Positions 1 through 8,900 of a stretch of 11,356 bases of DNA are shown one piece after another (position 1 is the first letter of the stretch; every line of letters begins with the position of its first letter). Below the pieces are notes generated by a model. It searched no databases. It saw only the letters and a program-made list of their open reading frames with translations, and was not told the DNA's origin. Origin of the DNA: RGIG9151 sp963635575. Its GTDB lineage: Bacteria > Bacillota > Clostridia > TANB77 > RGIG9151. The stretch is taken from positions 1 through 11,356 of the forward strand of contig CAVHFU010000038.1 in assembly GCA_963635575.1 (NCBI GenBank). The letters run 5' to 3'. The position numbers and the translations under genes were made by a program.

Positions 1-4
1 TACT

Positions 5-34
5 GCCGAGTGCAAATAAGCATTCGGCTTTTTT
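5..34 (+). terminator. Rho-independent terminator of an upstream plus-strand gene
   Basis: A 9-bp stem (5-13 with 20-28, one G-T wobble) closes a 6-base AAATAA loop and is followed directly by six T residues at 29-34. The T-run lies only on the plus-strand side, so it should end a transcript entering from the left. No coding sequence of that gene is inside the window. It marks the neighbour as convergent with the six-gene operon. Confidence 0.85.
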
Positions 35-202
35 CATGCTTAAAACACTTGACTATAAATATACCTATCCGTTTTTTTGCCTTTCGTCTCCACGTTGTAG
101 CACAGTTAAAAGCGGAAGTAAACGGGAAAAATTGTCACTGAAAACTTCAAAAACACAAAGAGTTAAATCTAATTTACTACACTTGCAACAACTAGAAAGA
201 TT

Positions 203-234
203 AAAGGGAGTTCCACGAAGGGACTCCCTTTTTT
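203..234 (-). terminator. Probable terminator of the six-gene operon, possibly bidirectional
   Basis: A 12-bp stem (203-214 with 220-231, one T-G wobble) closes a 5-base loop and starts about 40 bases past the stop of the radical-SAM gene. On the plus strand it is followed by a T-run (229-234, partly inside the stem). On the minus strand the tail is a weaker TTTAATCTTTCT. The hairpin is strong enough to end minus-strand transcription of the operon and would also catch plus-strand read-through past the terminator at 5-34. The minus-strand assignment rests on position; the T-tract alone favours the plus strand. Confidence 0.7.
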
Positions 235-272
235 GCTGTTATAATTCAACTTTTGCTACTCCCACATTAAAG

Positions 273-818
273 TTAAATGGCGTCGCCGTTGATGACAATT
301 TTGTTAGCAATACAAACTTCTATAGTTTTTGACTTAAAATTAGTAAACCAATCTTCAATACAACCAGCATATCTTTCTGTTAAACAAATTATCCTCTGAT
401 TTTTTGAGCCGAGCAATCTTCTTTGTTTTTCTTTTTCTTCTTTTTTATATGAACCATCCAACACGACATCACAACCTATAAAGCAATCTTTTATCTGTTC
501 ATATAGATGCCCCGTAAAAGAAATTACTCCCAAACCAAGCTCTTTTATTTTACTTGTTAAAATAGGTAGATTTTGTTGCAATGAAGGTTCTCCTCCTGAA
601 AAAGTTACACCCTCTATTCCAAATTCATCTTGTGCCTCTTTAATTATTGATATAATCTCATCAAGAGACATAATATTCCTTGGAACAAATTCTTGGTAAT
701 CGGGATTGCAACATCCATCACAATGAATGTCGCACCCCTGAAACCAAATGCAGAGTCTTTTGAAAGGTCCTTCAACTTCAGTACATTTATTGATACTTGC
801 TACGTTGAATTTAATCAT
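273..818 (-). CDS. NrdG-like minimal radical-SAM (4Fe-4S) protein
   Basis: This predicted radical-SAM enzyme should bind one 4Fe-4S cluster and cleave S-adenosylmethionine to start a radical reaction, probably on a protein or nucleotide partner. Counting from the ATG at 818 (181 aa), the cluster motif CX3CX2C is C29, C33 and C36. The SAM-binding SGGEP follows at 74-78, with an FTG motif at 101-103, DVVLDG at 117-122 and GSKNQR at 137-142. The last three are typical of the NrdG (anaerobic ribonucleotide reductase activase) branch, and the length is slightly above NrdG's usual 150-170 aa. No NrdD-type glycyl-radical reductase is nearby, so a housekeeping NrdG role is unlikely from context. The ATG overlaps the preceding stop by 8 bases and has no clear ribosome site, which suggests translational coupling. 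A TTG at 824 in the same frame is the alternative start. Fold confidence is high; the substrate is unknown. Confidence 0.9.
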   Translation of the reverse strand: MIKFNVASINKCTEVEGPFKRLCIWFQGCDIHCDGCCNPDYQEFVPRNIMSLDEIISIIKEAQDEFGIEGVTFSGGEPSLQQNLPILTSKIKELGLGVISFTGHLYEQIKDCFIGCDVVLDGSYKKEEKEKQRRLLGSKNQRIICLTERYAGCIEDWFTNFKSKTIEVCIANKIVINGDAI

Positions 819-2646
819 TTTCAAAACTAAAATCGAGCCCGTCTTTTGTCGTTTTTACAAGAATTTTTGCACCCTTAAACGACGACAAGTCTTGTTTGTT
901 TTCAAACATAAACATTGCAAGTTCATCTAATAGTTTATCATTTATTGCATTCAAAATATCTCGTCCACCTTTACTACTATCAGCACCGCCTAAGATATAG
1001 TTGATAAATTTTAGTTCATCTTCAAATTCAAGGTCAATTCTATACTTCTCAGCAATTGCTCTTTGAACAGGACGAAGCTTAGATTTTGCTATTTTAACAC
1101 TAAATTCCTTATCTTTAATGAAATTAAATGGCACAATATTACTATATCCAATACGTCCTAGTATTTCAGGACGCTTAATTTCATTATCAAAATAGTTTTT
1201 GACAATTTTTATGAATTCTGATGCAATATCTTCATTCGTTCCACTTGAAGAAACCTCTGATGCTCCAAGGTTAGATGTAAAGATAATAATGCTCTCACTA
1301 AAATAAACAGTTTCACCTTTACTATCTGTAAGTCTGCCATCTTCAAGAATTTGTAGGAATATATCCAATATACGAGGATTAGGCTTTGCTGCTTTTTCAA
1401 TTTCATCAAAGAGTATAATACTAAATGGTTTTTCTCTTACTGCATTAGTGAGCTGACCTCCCTCTTCATAACCAACATATCCCGGAGGAGCACCTATAAG
1501 TTTTTGATCACTATTTTCTTGTGCATATTCGGACATATCAAAACGAATACATGCTTGCTCGTCTCCAAACAGGAATTTTGCAAGTGCTTTGGAAAGTTCC
1601 GTCTTTCCTACGCCGGTAGGTCCCACAAAGAACAAAACCCCTTTGGGAGCAGAACGAGATGAAGACTTATGTATTCCGGTAAGTCCCATATAAGCCTTTA
1701 CAACGACCTTTTCAATTTTTTCAATCGCTTCATCTTGTCCAACTACACGCTCAGACAAAATCTTTTTAATATCCTTAACAGCTTTGTAGTCAAGTTTTTC
1801 CCAAGGATTATCTTTTTCGCCATACTTAAAGAGCAGATAAAGCTGTTCAAAAGGCATTTTCCCCTCTTTGCGAGAAAGCCTTGCCATCTGAACAATTTCA
1901 CGATTTGTAAAATCATCAAGCATGTCGATGTATTCATTTTTCTTATCACATGTTAAAAGGGTTTCACCCGGTTTCAATTTTATATCAAAACCGCTCTCGA
2001 TTTTTTCGAGCATTTTTTCTCTTTCCTCACGATCTGGCTTTGAAAGAGTTAAACAAGACACCTCAGGGTTAGCTTGATAGAAAGATATAGGGAACATTGC
2101 AAGTTTACTTGTAATTAAAATAATCGTGCTTTCATTAACTTCTGTGTTGAGATATTCCACTTTTTTATCTTTAATAGCCTTGCCGAGAAGAGTAAGAAGC
2201 TCTCTTTCATCAGGGGGAAGTTGACCACCGGAAGAGAAAAGATAATCCGCCCAATTTAACACAAATGCTATTTTTCTGTTAGGCTTTTTAAGATTTTTAA
2301 AGATGATGTTGAAAATTTCAGATGGCTCTTTGAAAAGTCCACTACCAGTTTTATCTTCTGGAGTCGTTTTTTCTTCATCGTCGTCAAAAGAATAGGCGTC
2401 TCCATCTACTTCAACTTCGTCTATGACTGAAAGACGCGAAACATCTCCGTCAACACCATCGATTCTATCCCAGTATAAAACATCGTCGTATTCCATGCTT
2501 TTAAGCATATCCATAAGATATTGCTTCAAATCTACGATTTGTTTTTTGCCATTTAGGTATACATCTCCAACGTTACCATCTAAAATAATGCATTTTTTAA
2601 TGCCTATTTCCCTTTTCAATCTATTAAAAGTCGTACCTAAAGCCAT
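811..2646 (-). CDS. ClpB-D2-like AAA+ ATPase with a degenerate N-terminal AAA domain
   Basis: This AAA+ ATPase of the Clp/Hsp100 second-domain type is 611 aa. The C-terminal half holds a VVGQDEAI linker (301-308), Walker A GPTGVGKT (342-349, K348), pore-loop GYVGYEEGG (389-397, Y390), Walker B LFDE (412-415), sensor 1 TSN (457-459), a probable arginine finger R498 in LGRIG, and a sensor-2-like arginine in GGRD (560-563). The first 220 residues keep AAA-like landmarks: a hydrophobic strand ending NWADY (131-135), a sensor-1-like strand IILITS (175-180) and SKPDREER (202-209). They have no P-loop and no acidic Walker B pair, so this half is probably inactive. The Clp N-domain and the coiled-coil middle domain of real ClpB are missing, so it is not the housekeeping disaggregase. 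It may thread or remodel a partner, or act as an ATP-dependent switch. GGAGGT lies just before the ATG, 3 bases after the preceding stop. Confidence 0.93.
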   Translation of the reverse strand: MALGTTFNRLKREIGIKKCIILDGNVGDVYLNGKKQIVDLKQYLMDMLKSMEYDDVLYWDRIDGVDGDVSRLSVIDEVEVDGDAYSFDDDEEKTTPEDKTGSGLFKEPSEIFNIIFKNLKKPNRKIAFVLNWADYLFSSGGQLPPDERELLTLLGKAIKDKKVEYLNTEVNESTIILITSKLAMFPISFYQANPEVSCLTLSKPDREEREKMLEKIESGFDIKLKPGETLLTCDKKNEYIDMLDDFTNREIVQMARLSRKEGKMPFEQLYLLFKYGEKDNPWEKLDYKAVKDIKKILSERVVGQDEAIEKIEKVVVKAYMGLTGIHKSSSRSAPKGVLFFVGPTGVGKTELSKALAKFLFGDEQACIRFDMSEYAQENSDQKLIGAPPGYVGYEEGGQLTNAVREKPFSIILFDEIEKAAKPNPRILDIFLQILEDGRLTDSKGETVYFSESIIIFTSNLGASEVSSSGTNEDIASEFIKIVKNYFDNEIKRPEILGRIGYSNIVPFNFIKDKEFSVKIAKSKLRPVQRAIAEKYRIDLEFEDELKFINYILGGADSSKGGRDILNAINDKLLDELAMFMFENKQDLSSFKGAKILVKTTKDGLDFSFEND

Positions 2647-2649
2647 AAT

Positions 2650-3735
2650 TTACCTCCGATTTTTATTTGTATTAAACGTTTGATATTTCATTGTTGAAAT
2701 TTTATCAGGATTGCTCCAAATTTCTTGTGATTTAGTTACATGAATTCCATAAATCTCTTCCAAGTCTTTCATAAAAGGCTCAATATCTTTTTGACAAGCT
2801 TGTCCTTCGTATCCTCTAAAATCGTAAATAAATTTACCATCAAGAAAAACTCTAAACTCAGCCTTTTCTCCGCTTGCTTTCAACGCAACCATTATAACCT
2901 CATTGTTTTCGCGATTGATTTTTATATTCTTTTTATCTACAATAAAACCTCGCTGTTTAACTGCCTCCATGATAATCTTTAGAGATTTTTGACGAATCTT
3001 TTCTCCAACAATCTCAGTCGTAGCATTTTCTCTCATTGACGAGATAGTTTTTGAACCATCCACAACTTTTTCAATTACAGTCTTTTCTACACGAGCAGTT
3101 TCAAGCTCAGCACGGATTTTAGCACGTTCTTCCTCAATCCTTGACTCATAAGTTTTGCCCATCAATTCCTTACCTGCATTAATCAAAGATTCACCTGAAA
3201 GAGAATTATCCTTGATATATGCCAAATACACAAATTGACGTAGAGCAACGTCGGGAATAGAATCTAACAGACTTTGAATTTGCTCACTTATTGTTATAAT
3301 GCCGTTGCTTCTTTCTAACAATTTGCGATGATCTTCTTTTAATTTATCTCCAAGAAGGGTCCTTAATGTTTCATCAAATGCAATTATCCTTTCGGATGCT
3401 AAAACATTGACTGTATTTTGTAGGTCTCTCGCAGCTTGTATCGCTTCATCACGTTTTTGGTATAAAATATCGTGATTGTTTGTTTTAATAACGCCCCTAA
3501 CAGCATCGCTATTTGCCTTATCTCTGACATTCTTTATTTTTTTGATCAATTCATCACGTTCTTGTCCAATTTGCATTTTAAGACGTTCCGTCTCATCATT
3601 CAAAAGTTTTGTTGACGTTTCTTCAAGCCTTTCAATCATTTCGTCAAGCTCTCTTAAACGTGTTTCAGCGATATCACAAATGCTATTACACTGTATTGCT
3701 ATTTGCTGATAATCAATTATTACCTGTTGACTCAT
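2650..3735 (-). CDS. Coiled-coil protein with a small C-terminal alpha/beta domain
   Basis: I do not recognise this 361-aa protein. Residues 1 to about 240 are almost entirely charged, Leu/Glu/Lys-rich helix, with coiled-coil-like stretches near 20-70, 85-130 and 200-230. From about 240 to 340 the sequence changes to alternating strands and helices (patterns such as EVIMVAL, EFRVFLDGKFIYDF, and DIEPFMKDLEEIYGI), which look like a compact domain. The tail is basic (NKNRR). There is no signal peptide, membrane segment or catalytic motif. It sits between the HEPN-domain gene, which it overlaps by 23 bases, and the AAA+ gene, 3 bases away, so an adaptor or scaffold linking those two products is the most natural guess. 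A full AAGGAGGT at 3741-3748, inside the previous gene, supports this start. Confidence 0.85.
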   Translation of the reverse strand: MSQQVIIDYQQIAIQCNSICDIAETRLRELDEMIERLEETSTKLLNDETERLKMQIGQERDELIKKIKNVRDKANSDAVRGVIKTNNHDILYQKRDEAIQAARDLQNTVNVLASERIIAFDETLRTLLGDKLKEDHRKLLERSNGIITISEQIQSLLDSIPDVALRQFVYLAYIKDNSLSGESLINAGKELMGKTYESRIEEERAKIRAELETARVEKTVIEKVVDGSKTISSMRENATTEIVGEKIRQKSLKIIMEAVKQRGFIVDKKNIKINRENNEVIMVALKASGEKAEFRVFLDGKFIYDFRGYEGQACQKDIEPFMKDLEEIYGIHVTKSQEIWSNPDKISTMKYQTFNTNKNRR

Positions 3736-5950
3736 TTTCTACCTCCTTTAACGAAAATACTTCTTCACACCACAACTCAATCGTTGCTTTATCAAAAGGA
3801 ATTTGTGTTCTTTCGGGGTGTTGAAAACCATTTCGACACATACGCAACTTATGAAGTGTGGCTGCTTTCTTACTATCTATTATTCTTTGACTACGAGCTT
3901 CTTCAATTAAGTCATGAGCAGATATATCATCTCCTAGCGAAAGAAGTTCTCGTAAATCATATTGAAGCTTAACTGCTAAATCGCAGATTGCTTCCTTGTA
4001 TTTACCATGTGAAAGATAGTCATTTATATACTCTTTAGTTATTCTATCCGGATGAGAAGATGATGTCCTTTCAATAGATAGAATATCATGTATAGGTTCG
4101 TATATGTCCATGAATTGTTTTACTTGAGCAAATTCTTTTATTGCATACTGTCTATACTTTTCAATGGCTCTATAATACGTTTGCAATGTATTATATGCAT
4201 TAAAAAACTCATCAACATTATAATCGTCTTTCAAAGTATAGGACGATACACTCTCAATGCCAAGCATATCGTTAAGCTTCCACAAATTTATCTTTACGGT
4301 TTGGAATTTTGAAGACAATCTTGTCCCTGAAAAAATATTTTGTCCGTTAATAATGCTTTGCATATACCTTTCAATGACATTCACGACTCCAAGAATAGCA
4401 TTTGTTTCAAATCCTGCTGTTTCAAGTGCTTGATAAACCAAATCGCTATCTTCGCTTTTTGATACATATTTCGTAAAGTTGGCAACATAATCTACTTCCG
4501 TCATTCCAAGAGCTTCTTTTATTGGAGAAAGAACGGTTGCTTTATAAATCATGTTATCCAATCTTATTTCTTCGATACTTGCTTCAAACAAGTCTTTTGC
4601 AAAGTTTTCAAAATAAACCTTCCATTCGGCTTTTTTGTTGAAGACTGCATTCATTTTCATAAGAAGCTCAATTTTTTCGTCAGCATTTTTAAGTGCCGAC
4701 AATTTAGTTTCTACATATTCACCAAATAAATCGTTATCTTTCAAGCCGTCAACAACAAATAATACCGTTCGTCCATTTTCAGAATCGAAAGGCCTATCCT
4801 TTACTATTTCAAAAACAGTTTTTATAATTTCGGAATATTGTTCTACCGAAGCGATGCTTTCTACAAGCAACTGCATTTCAAACGTATCACCAAATTTAGC
4901 GCAAGGCATAGATACATTCAAAGCATTGTAATAATGTATCGCACTAGTATCAACAAGAGCAAACTCTGCATTTTCATCAATTCTATCCAAAAGAAGTTTG
5001 GACAGTTTGTTATCAAGTTTGATTACATTATCATTCCGTTCTGCGCCCAATCTGCCTTTGTTGATAAACAATTTGCAAGGCCTTGTAGCCTGCTTTTGCA
5101 CATCGCTAGGCAAATGGACTGTAATAGCCTTATCAAGTTTCGTAATTGAAACGGTAGGAACTGCAACAATCTCTTTTATTGCATTGACGAACTTGTAGTT
5201 ATTCTTCACCAGTAGTCCCTTTGTCATTAGAGCAGAAGAATAATATTTATAAAAGAAGGCAGTTTCATCAGATGTTTCAAAAGAAAATTCAACACCGGAC
5301 GGACGAACAACAATTGTCATTCCATCTTTTTTTCTGACATGTAATTTTTTAGGTTCTTCAGTTTCAAAGGATACTATTCTTTCTTTAGCCTTCAATCCAA
5401 GTTTTGTAGTGTTTGCATTGAGATAATCTTCTAGTCCGGAAATATCTATCTCAACTTTATCAAGAAATTCTTCGCCAAGATAACAGTCAACCAATGGCAT
5501 ATAAGCCAATTTACTTTCGACATCAAACTTTCTTGTCACCGGACTGAAATATATATCTTTTGTTTTAGCCTTTTCTGCCCCCGTTGGAATTGCCCCTTCG
5601 GTAAACATTTTTCTTCCTTTGGAAGTCAAAGATATATCTTTAACCATTATCTCGCTAAAATAATGAATATTAAGAAAATGCGTTGCCGGATAATCTGATT
5701 GTAAAATTTCCGTTCCAATTAAATTAGCGATTTCCTTGCCAAATATGTAATGCAATTCTTTGGGGATGCCAAATTTTAATAAGACTTCACTTATTTTTTC
5801 ACTTGAAGATGCTGTTTTTTGAATTAAATCAAGTATAATATAAGCTATTCCCGATGCCTTACGTACCTCATTATATTTTACACTTGTCTTATAGAGTAAT
5901 AGCGGGAAAGGACAAGAAGTCTTGATTTGTTTTATAACTTTTTCTTCCAT
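3713..5950 (-). CDS. Large protein with a C-terminal HEPN-like (Rx4H) domain
   Basis: This 745-aa protein is unrecognised over most of its length. The last 110 residues resemble a HEPN domain: an amphipathic helix HGKYKEAI (648-655) continues into a second helical stretch, then ISAHDLIEEAR (676-686), a LHKLR helix (699-703) and RNGFQH at 706-711, which fits the R-N-x3-H ribonuclease motif of HEPN proteins. If active, it would cleave RNA, as many HEPN toxins and defence effectors do; non-catalytic HEPN domains also exist. The N-terminal 150 residues include a pattern (ISLTSKGRKMFTEGAIP) like the recognition helix and wing of a winged helix, which is only suggestive. The middle has a beta-strand-rich part (about 240-430) and a helical part (about 430-620) with no known motif. 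An AGGAGA site at 5957-5962 precedes the ATG, 2 bases after the helicase stop. Confidence 0.88.
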   Translation of the reverse strand: MEEKVIKQIKTSCPFPLLLYKTSVKYNEVRKASGIAYIILDLIQKTASSSEKISEVLLKFGIPKELHYIFGKEIANLIGTEILQSDYPATHFLNIHYFSEIMVKDISLTSKGRKMFTEGAIPTGAEKAKTKDIYFSPVTRKFDVESKLAYMPLVDCYLGEEFLDKVEIDISGLEDYLNANTTKLGLKAKERIVSFETEEPKKLHVRKKDGMTIVVRPSGVEFSFETSDETAFFYKYYSSALMTKGLLVKNNYKFVNAIKEIVAVPTVSITKLDKAITVHLPSDVQKQATRPCKLFINKGRLGAERNDNVIKLDNKLSKLLLDRIDENAEFALVDTSAIHYYNALNVSMPCAKFGDTFEMQLLVESIASVEQYSEIIKTVFEIVKDRPFDSENGRTVLFVVDGLKDNDLFGEYVETKLSALKNADEKIELLMKMNAVFNKKAEWKVYFENFAKDLFEASIEEIRLDNMIYKATVLSPIKEALGMTEVDYVANFTKYVSKSEDSDLVYQALETAGFETNAILGVVNVIERYMQSIINGQNIFSGTRLSSKFQTVKINLWKLNDMLGIESVSSYTLKDDYNVDEFFNAYNTLQTYYRAIEKYRQYAIKEFAQVKQFMDIYEPIHDILSIERTSSSHPDRITKEYINDYLSHGKYKEAICDLAVKLQYDLRELLSLGDDISAHDLIEEARSQRIIDSKKAATLHKLRMCRNGFQHPERTQIPFDKATIELWCEEVFSLKEVENESTGNN

Positions 5951-5952
5951 CT

Positions 5953-8900
5953 TTATTCTCCTATAATATCTCTTGCGGTGAGTACACGTCCACGGAAATT
6001 GATTGTGTCAATGATTTCCTTATAAACATGAAAGTTTACTTTATCTAATGCATGGTTTCCATCCAAATCAGGCAAATCAATCACGCCCGCTTCAGTTAAA
6101 AATTTACGAGAACCAATAACTATCAACATCTTTCTTGCACGAGAAAGAGCTACGTTTATACGTTCGAACTTCTTAATAAATTCTGCATCATATTTATTCC
6201 CTGCAGGATTACGAACCATTGAAACGATAATAATATCTCTCTCATCGCCTTGAAAATCGTCAACCGTGCTAATTACAAGTTTTTCATCCTGTTTGCCTGA
6301 AAAACCATTAAATTGTTGATATTTTCTTTTTTTCTTTATTAAGCTTGCCTGATCCCCATAAGTACAAATTATACCAATGCTCGGTCTTTCATCAATCTTC
6401 TTGTCCTTATTCACCCTTATCTTACCTTGTTTTTCAAGCTCGATGCTTGCTTTATTAAGTTCACGTAAAAGAGTCATTGCTACCGCGGCTTCTTGTTCGT
6501 TTACCTTTGATGTGCTTCCATCGTAGGCACTTGATTCTCTTTGGTCACAATCAATAAAGTAAACATGGTGCTTTGGTTCAATAATGGAATTACCATTGAT
6601 TTTAACAGATAAGTTGTGTTCCTTTTCGTCATCCTGCTGCTTTTTACCAACAGTTAAACCTTTTTTGTTGCCACCATAGAAGTGATTGAATACTTCCATG
6701 ATGTGACTGTGACAACGATATTGTTTGTTGAGCATTACCTTAAAATCGGAAGGCACACTTTCGTAAAGAGTTTTGAAGAAACACTCTTCATACAACTTTG
6801 TATATCCATCGTTGATTTCTTTCGTGATAATGTTTTCGTCAAGACCTTCAAAATCATCTTTTCTCATATGTCTTAAATCATACATTGGTGGCAACTGTCT
6901 ATGATCGCCAACAAGAATAACTGTTTTCCCATATAGAATAGGAATTAAAAGATCAAGAAACGATGACTTAGATACCTCGTCGATAATTACAACATCTATA
7001 CCTTGCATTCTAATGTCAACTGATTCAATACCATATTTATCAAGTTCTTGAAGTTGAGTTTTTGTAAACCTATCACGACTTGTACAGGTAATACCAAAAA
7101 CGTTTACATTGTTAAATAACTCTCTTGTATAAGACTGCCTATCTTCTTCCAATATATCTTCTTGGGACAAATATTTTACGATTTCTTTATACATAGGTAT
7201 CTTAACTTTGTTTTCCTGTTGCGTGGACTTATATCCGCTTTCAAGCTTATGCCACTCCTCAGTTATGATAGTAAAAGCTTCTTCTAGGTTATCCGAATCG
7301 TATTCCTTAACAATGTCAAAATCACGGAAAAATCTTGTTATCTTTTGCTTTAGTGCCGAATAAATTTCACTATATGCCTCAATCCCTTCATTCTCGCTAA
7401 GCTCCTCATAATGTGCCTTCATTTTGCTAATTTCAAGCTGTTTATTGTTTATTGTGGCGTCAATTTCGCTTTCATTTTGTAAAAGAGAATTTATCTTAAC
7501 ATCAACATTTGCCTTAATGGAATTAACAATACCTTGTAATTTCATCTTAAGTTCAATTAGTTCTTCAGGAAGCTTTTTTAATAACTCTTTGGAATTAACG
7601 ATAGACGGAACAAGAGCAAAAACTTTACTTTCAGAAAAATCAAATGAAGTGGAATTTTGAGCCGTTTTTATAGAATTTACGACATTTTTAAGTTCGCTTT
7701 GATATTTTTTATATTCTTCATAATTTGCATCACCCTCTTCAGGAACTTCGTCGGTATCAGGGTCTCGCAAATCAGCTAATATTACACGAAGTTCTTGCTG
7801 CCGACTTTTTAATTTTACAACAGTATCTTCAGAAAGAATAGAATTAAGCTCTTCACGAACCGCTTCGACATCTATTTTTGCAAGCTCCCAAACTTTATTA
7901 AGCGGAACCTCATCCAAGCATTCGAATGATAAGAGCAGGCTTTGAACTTTTTGCTTAAACTGCTCTAAATAACTCTCAACGGCATCTTCACCATCAAAAC
8001 GATAACTTTCAATATATTTGTTTGTTCTTCTGTACTTTTCTGTTTCTTCTTTTGCAACAGTAAGGGCTTCACGATTTTGCTCAAGCTCTATATTTAGCTT
8101 ATTTATCAAATCAATTAGTGAAGCACGTTCTCGCTCAATTTTCGCATTATCTCTCTTTAATTTAAGGACCTTTTCGTAATCAACACGAAGTGTCTTCATT
8201 TGTTCATCAAAAACACGTTTCGTTTCTTCAAAATGCTCGAATCTTCTAACTTGTTTTTCAAGATTGCCGCTAATGTTAAGATAAAAGTTGTCGACTAATC
8301 TTTCTGGGCTATAATTCGTTTCCTTGCCGTTTTGCGAAGGAATTAAGCGAAGTGGTCTAATTTCTGGAATTTTGGGTAAACGCTCAAATACATTGTCAAT
8401 GGCTTTATGCGTTTCTGAGGAAATTAAAACTTTTTTGCCTTGTTTAGTAAACTGAGCGGTTATTTCTGCAATAACTTGAGTTTTTCCTGTTCCCGGAGGT
8501 CCCTGTAAAAGAAACAAACTTTCACTTTCAAGAGCACGTCGTACAGCAAGCTTCTGCCTGTCATTCAAGCTTTCCAAGCACCATTCGGGTTCTTTTGCGG
8601 TATCTCTAACCGTTTGTGCAAGGGTCTCGGGAGAAAACAAGTATGTAGGCAAAAATGGATTTTTAACATATCCGCCGAGAATGGAATTTAAGGCTTTTTC
8701 TTGTCTTTCTATTTTAGCTTTCTCTGCACGGTTATCATATGTAAGATAATTAGCATCAATAATTTCTATTTGCTTTTCTAAATCCTTAACTTTATCGTTA
8801 GTATCTTCCGGCCTAAAATAAATCAAATATTTACGAACAGTTTCATTTTCAACCCTTTCGGCCTTATCGGCTTTAAGCTTTGATTGAAGCGTTTCTTTTG

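Noticed and set aside
36..332. Plus-strand open frame of 98 codons at the left end
   Set aside because: It runs through the hairpin at 203-234 and then antisense across the 3' end of the radical-SAM gene. It has no ribosome site or promoter and its composition is not protein-like. Most likely non-coding.
273..818. Calling the last gene a true nrdG
   Set aside because: The motifs fit NrdG, but there is no nrdD partner and the gene is coupled to an unrelated AAA+ operon, so I give the family likeness without the gene symbol.
819..824. TTG at 824 as the start of the radical-SAM gene
   Set aside because: It is possible, but an ATG two codons later gives the usual M-I-x-F/V start of this family, and neither start has a better ribosome site. 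The ATG was preferred.
811..2646. Calling the AAA+ gene clpB or clpA/clpC
   Set aside because: It lacks the Clp N-terminal domain, an active first ATPase domain and the coiled-coil middle domain. Only the second ATPase domain type matches.
4635..5198. Several overlapping plus-strand frames of 66-103 codons
   Set aside because: They are antisense shadows of the 745-aa gene, in different frames and without translation signals.
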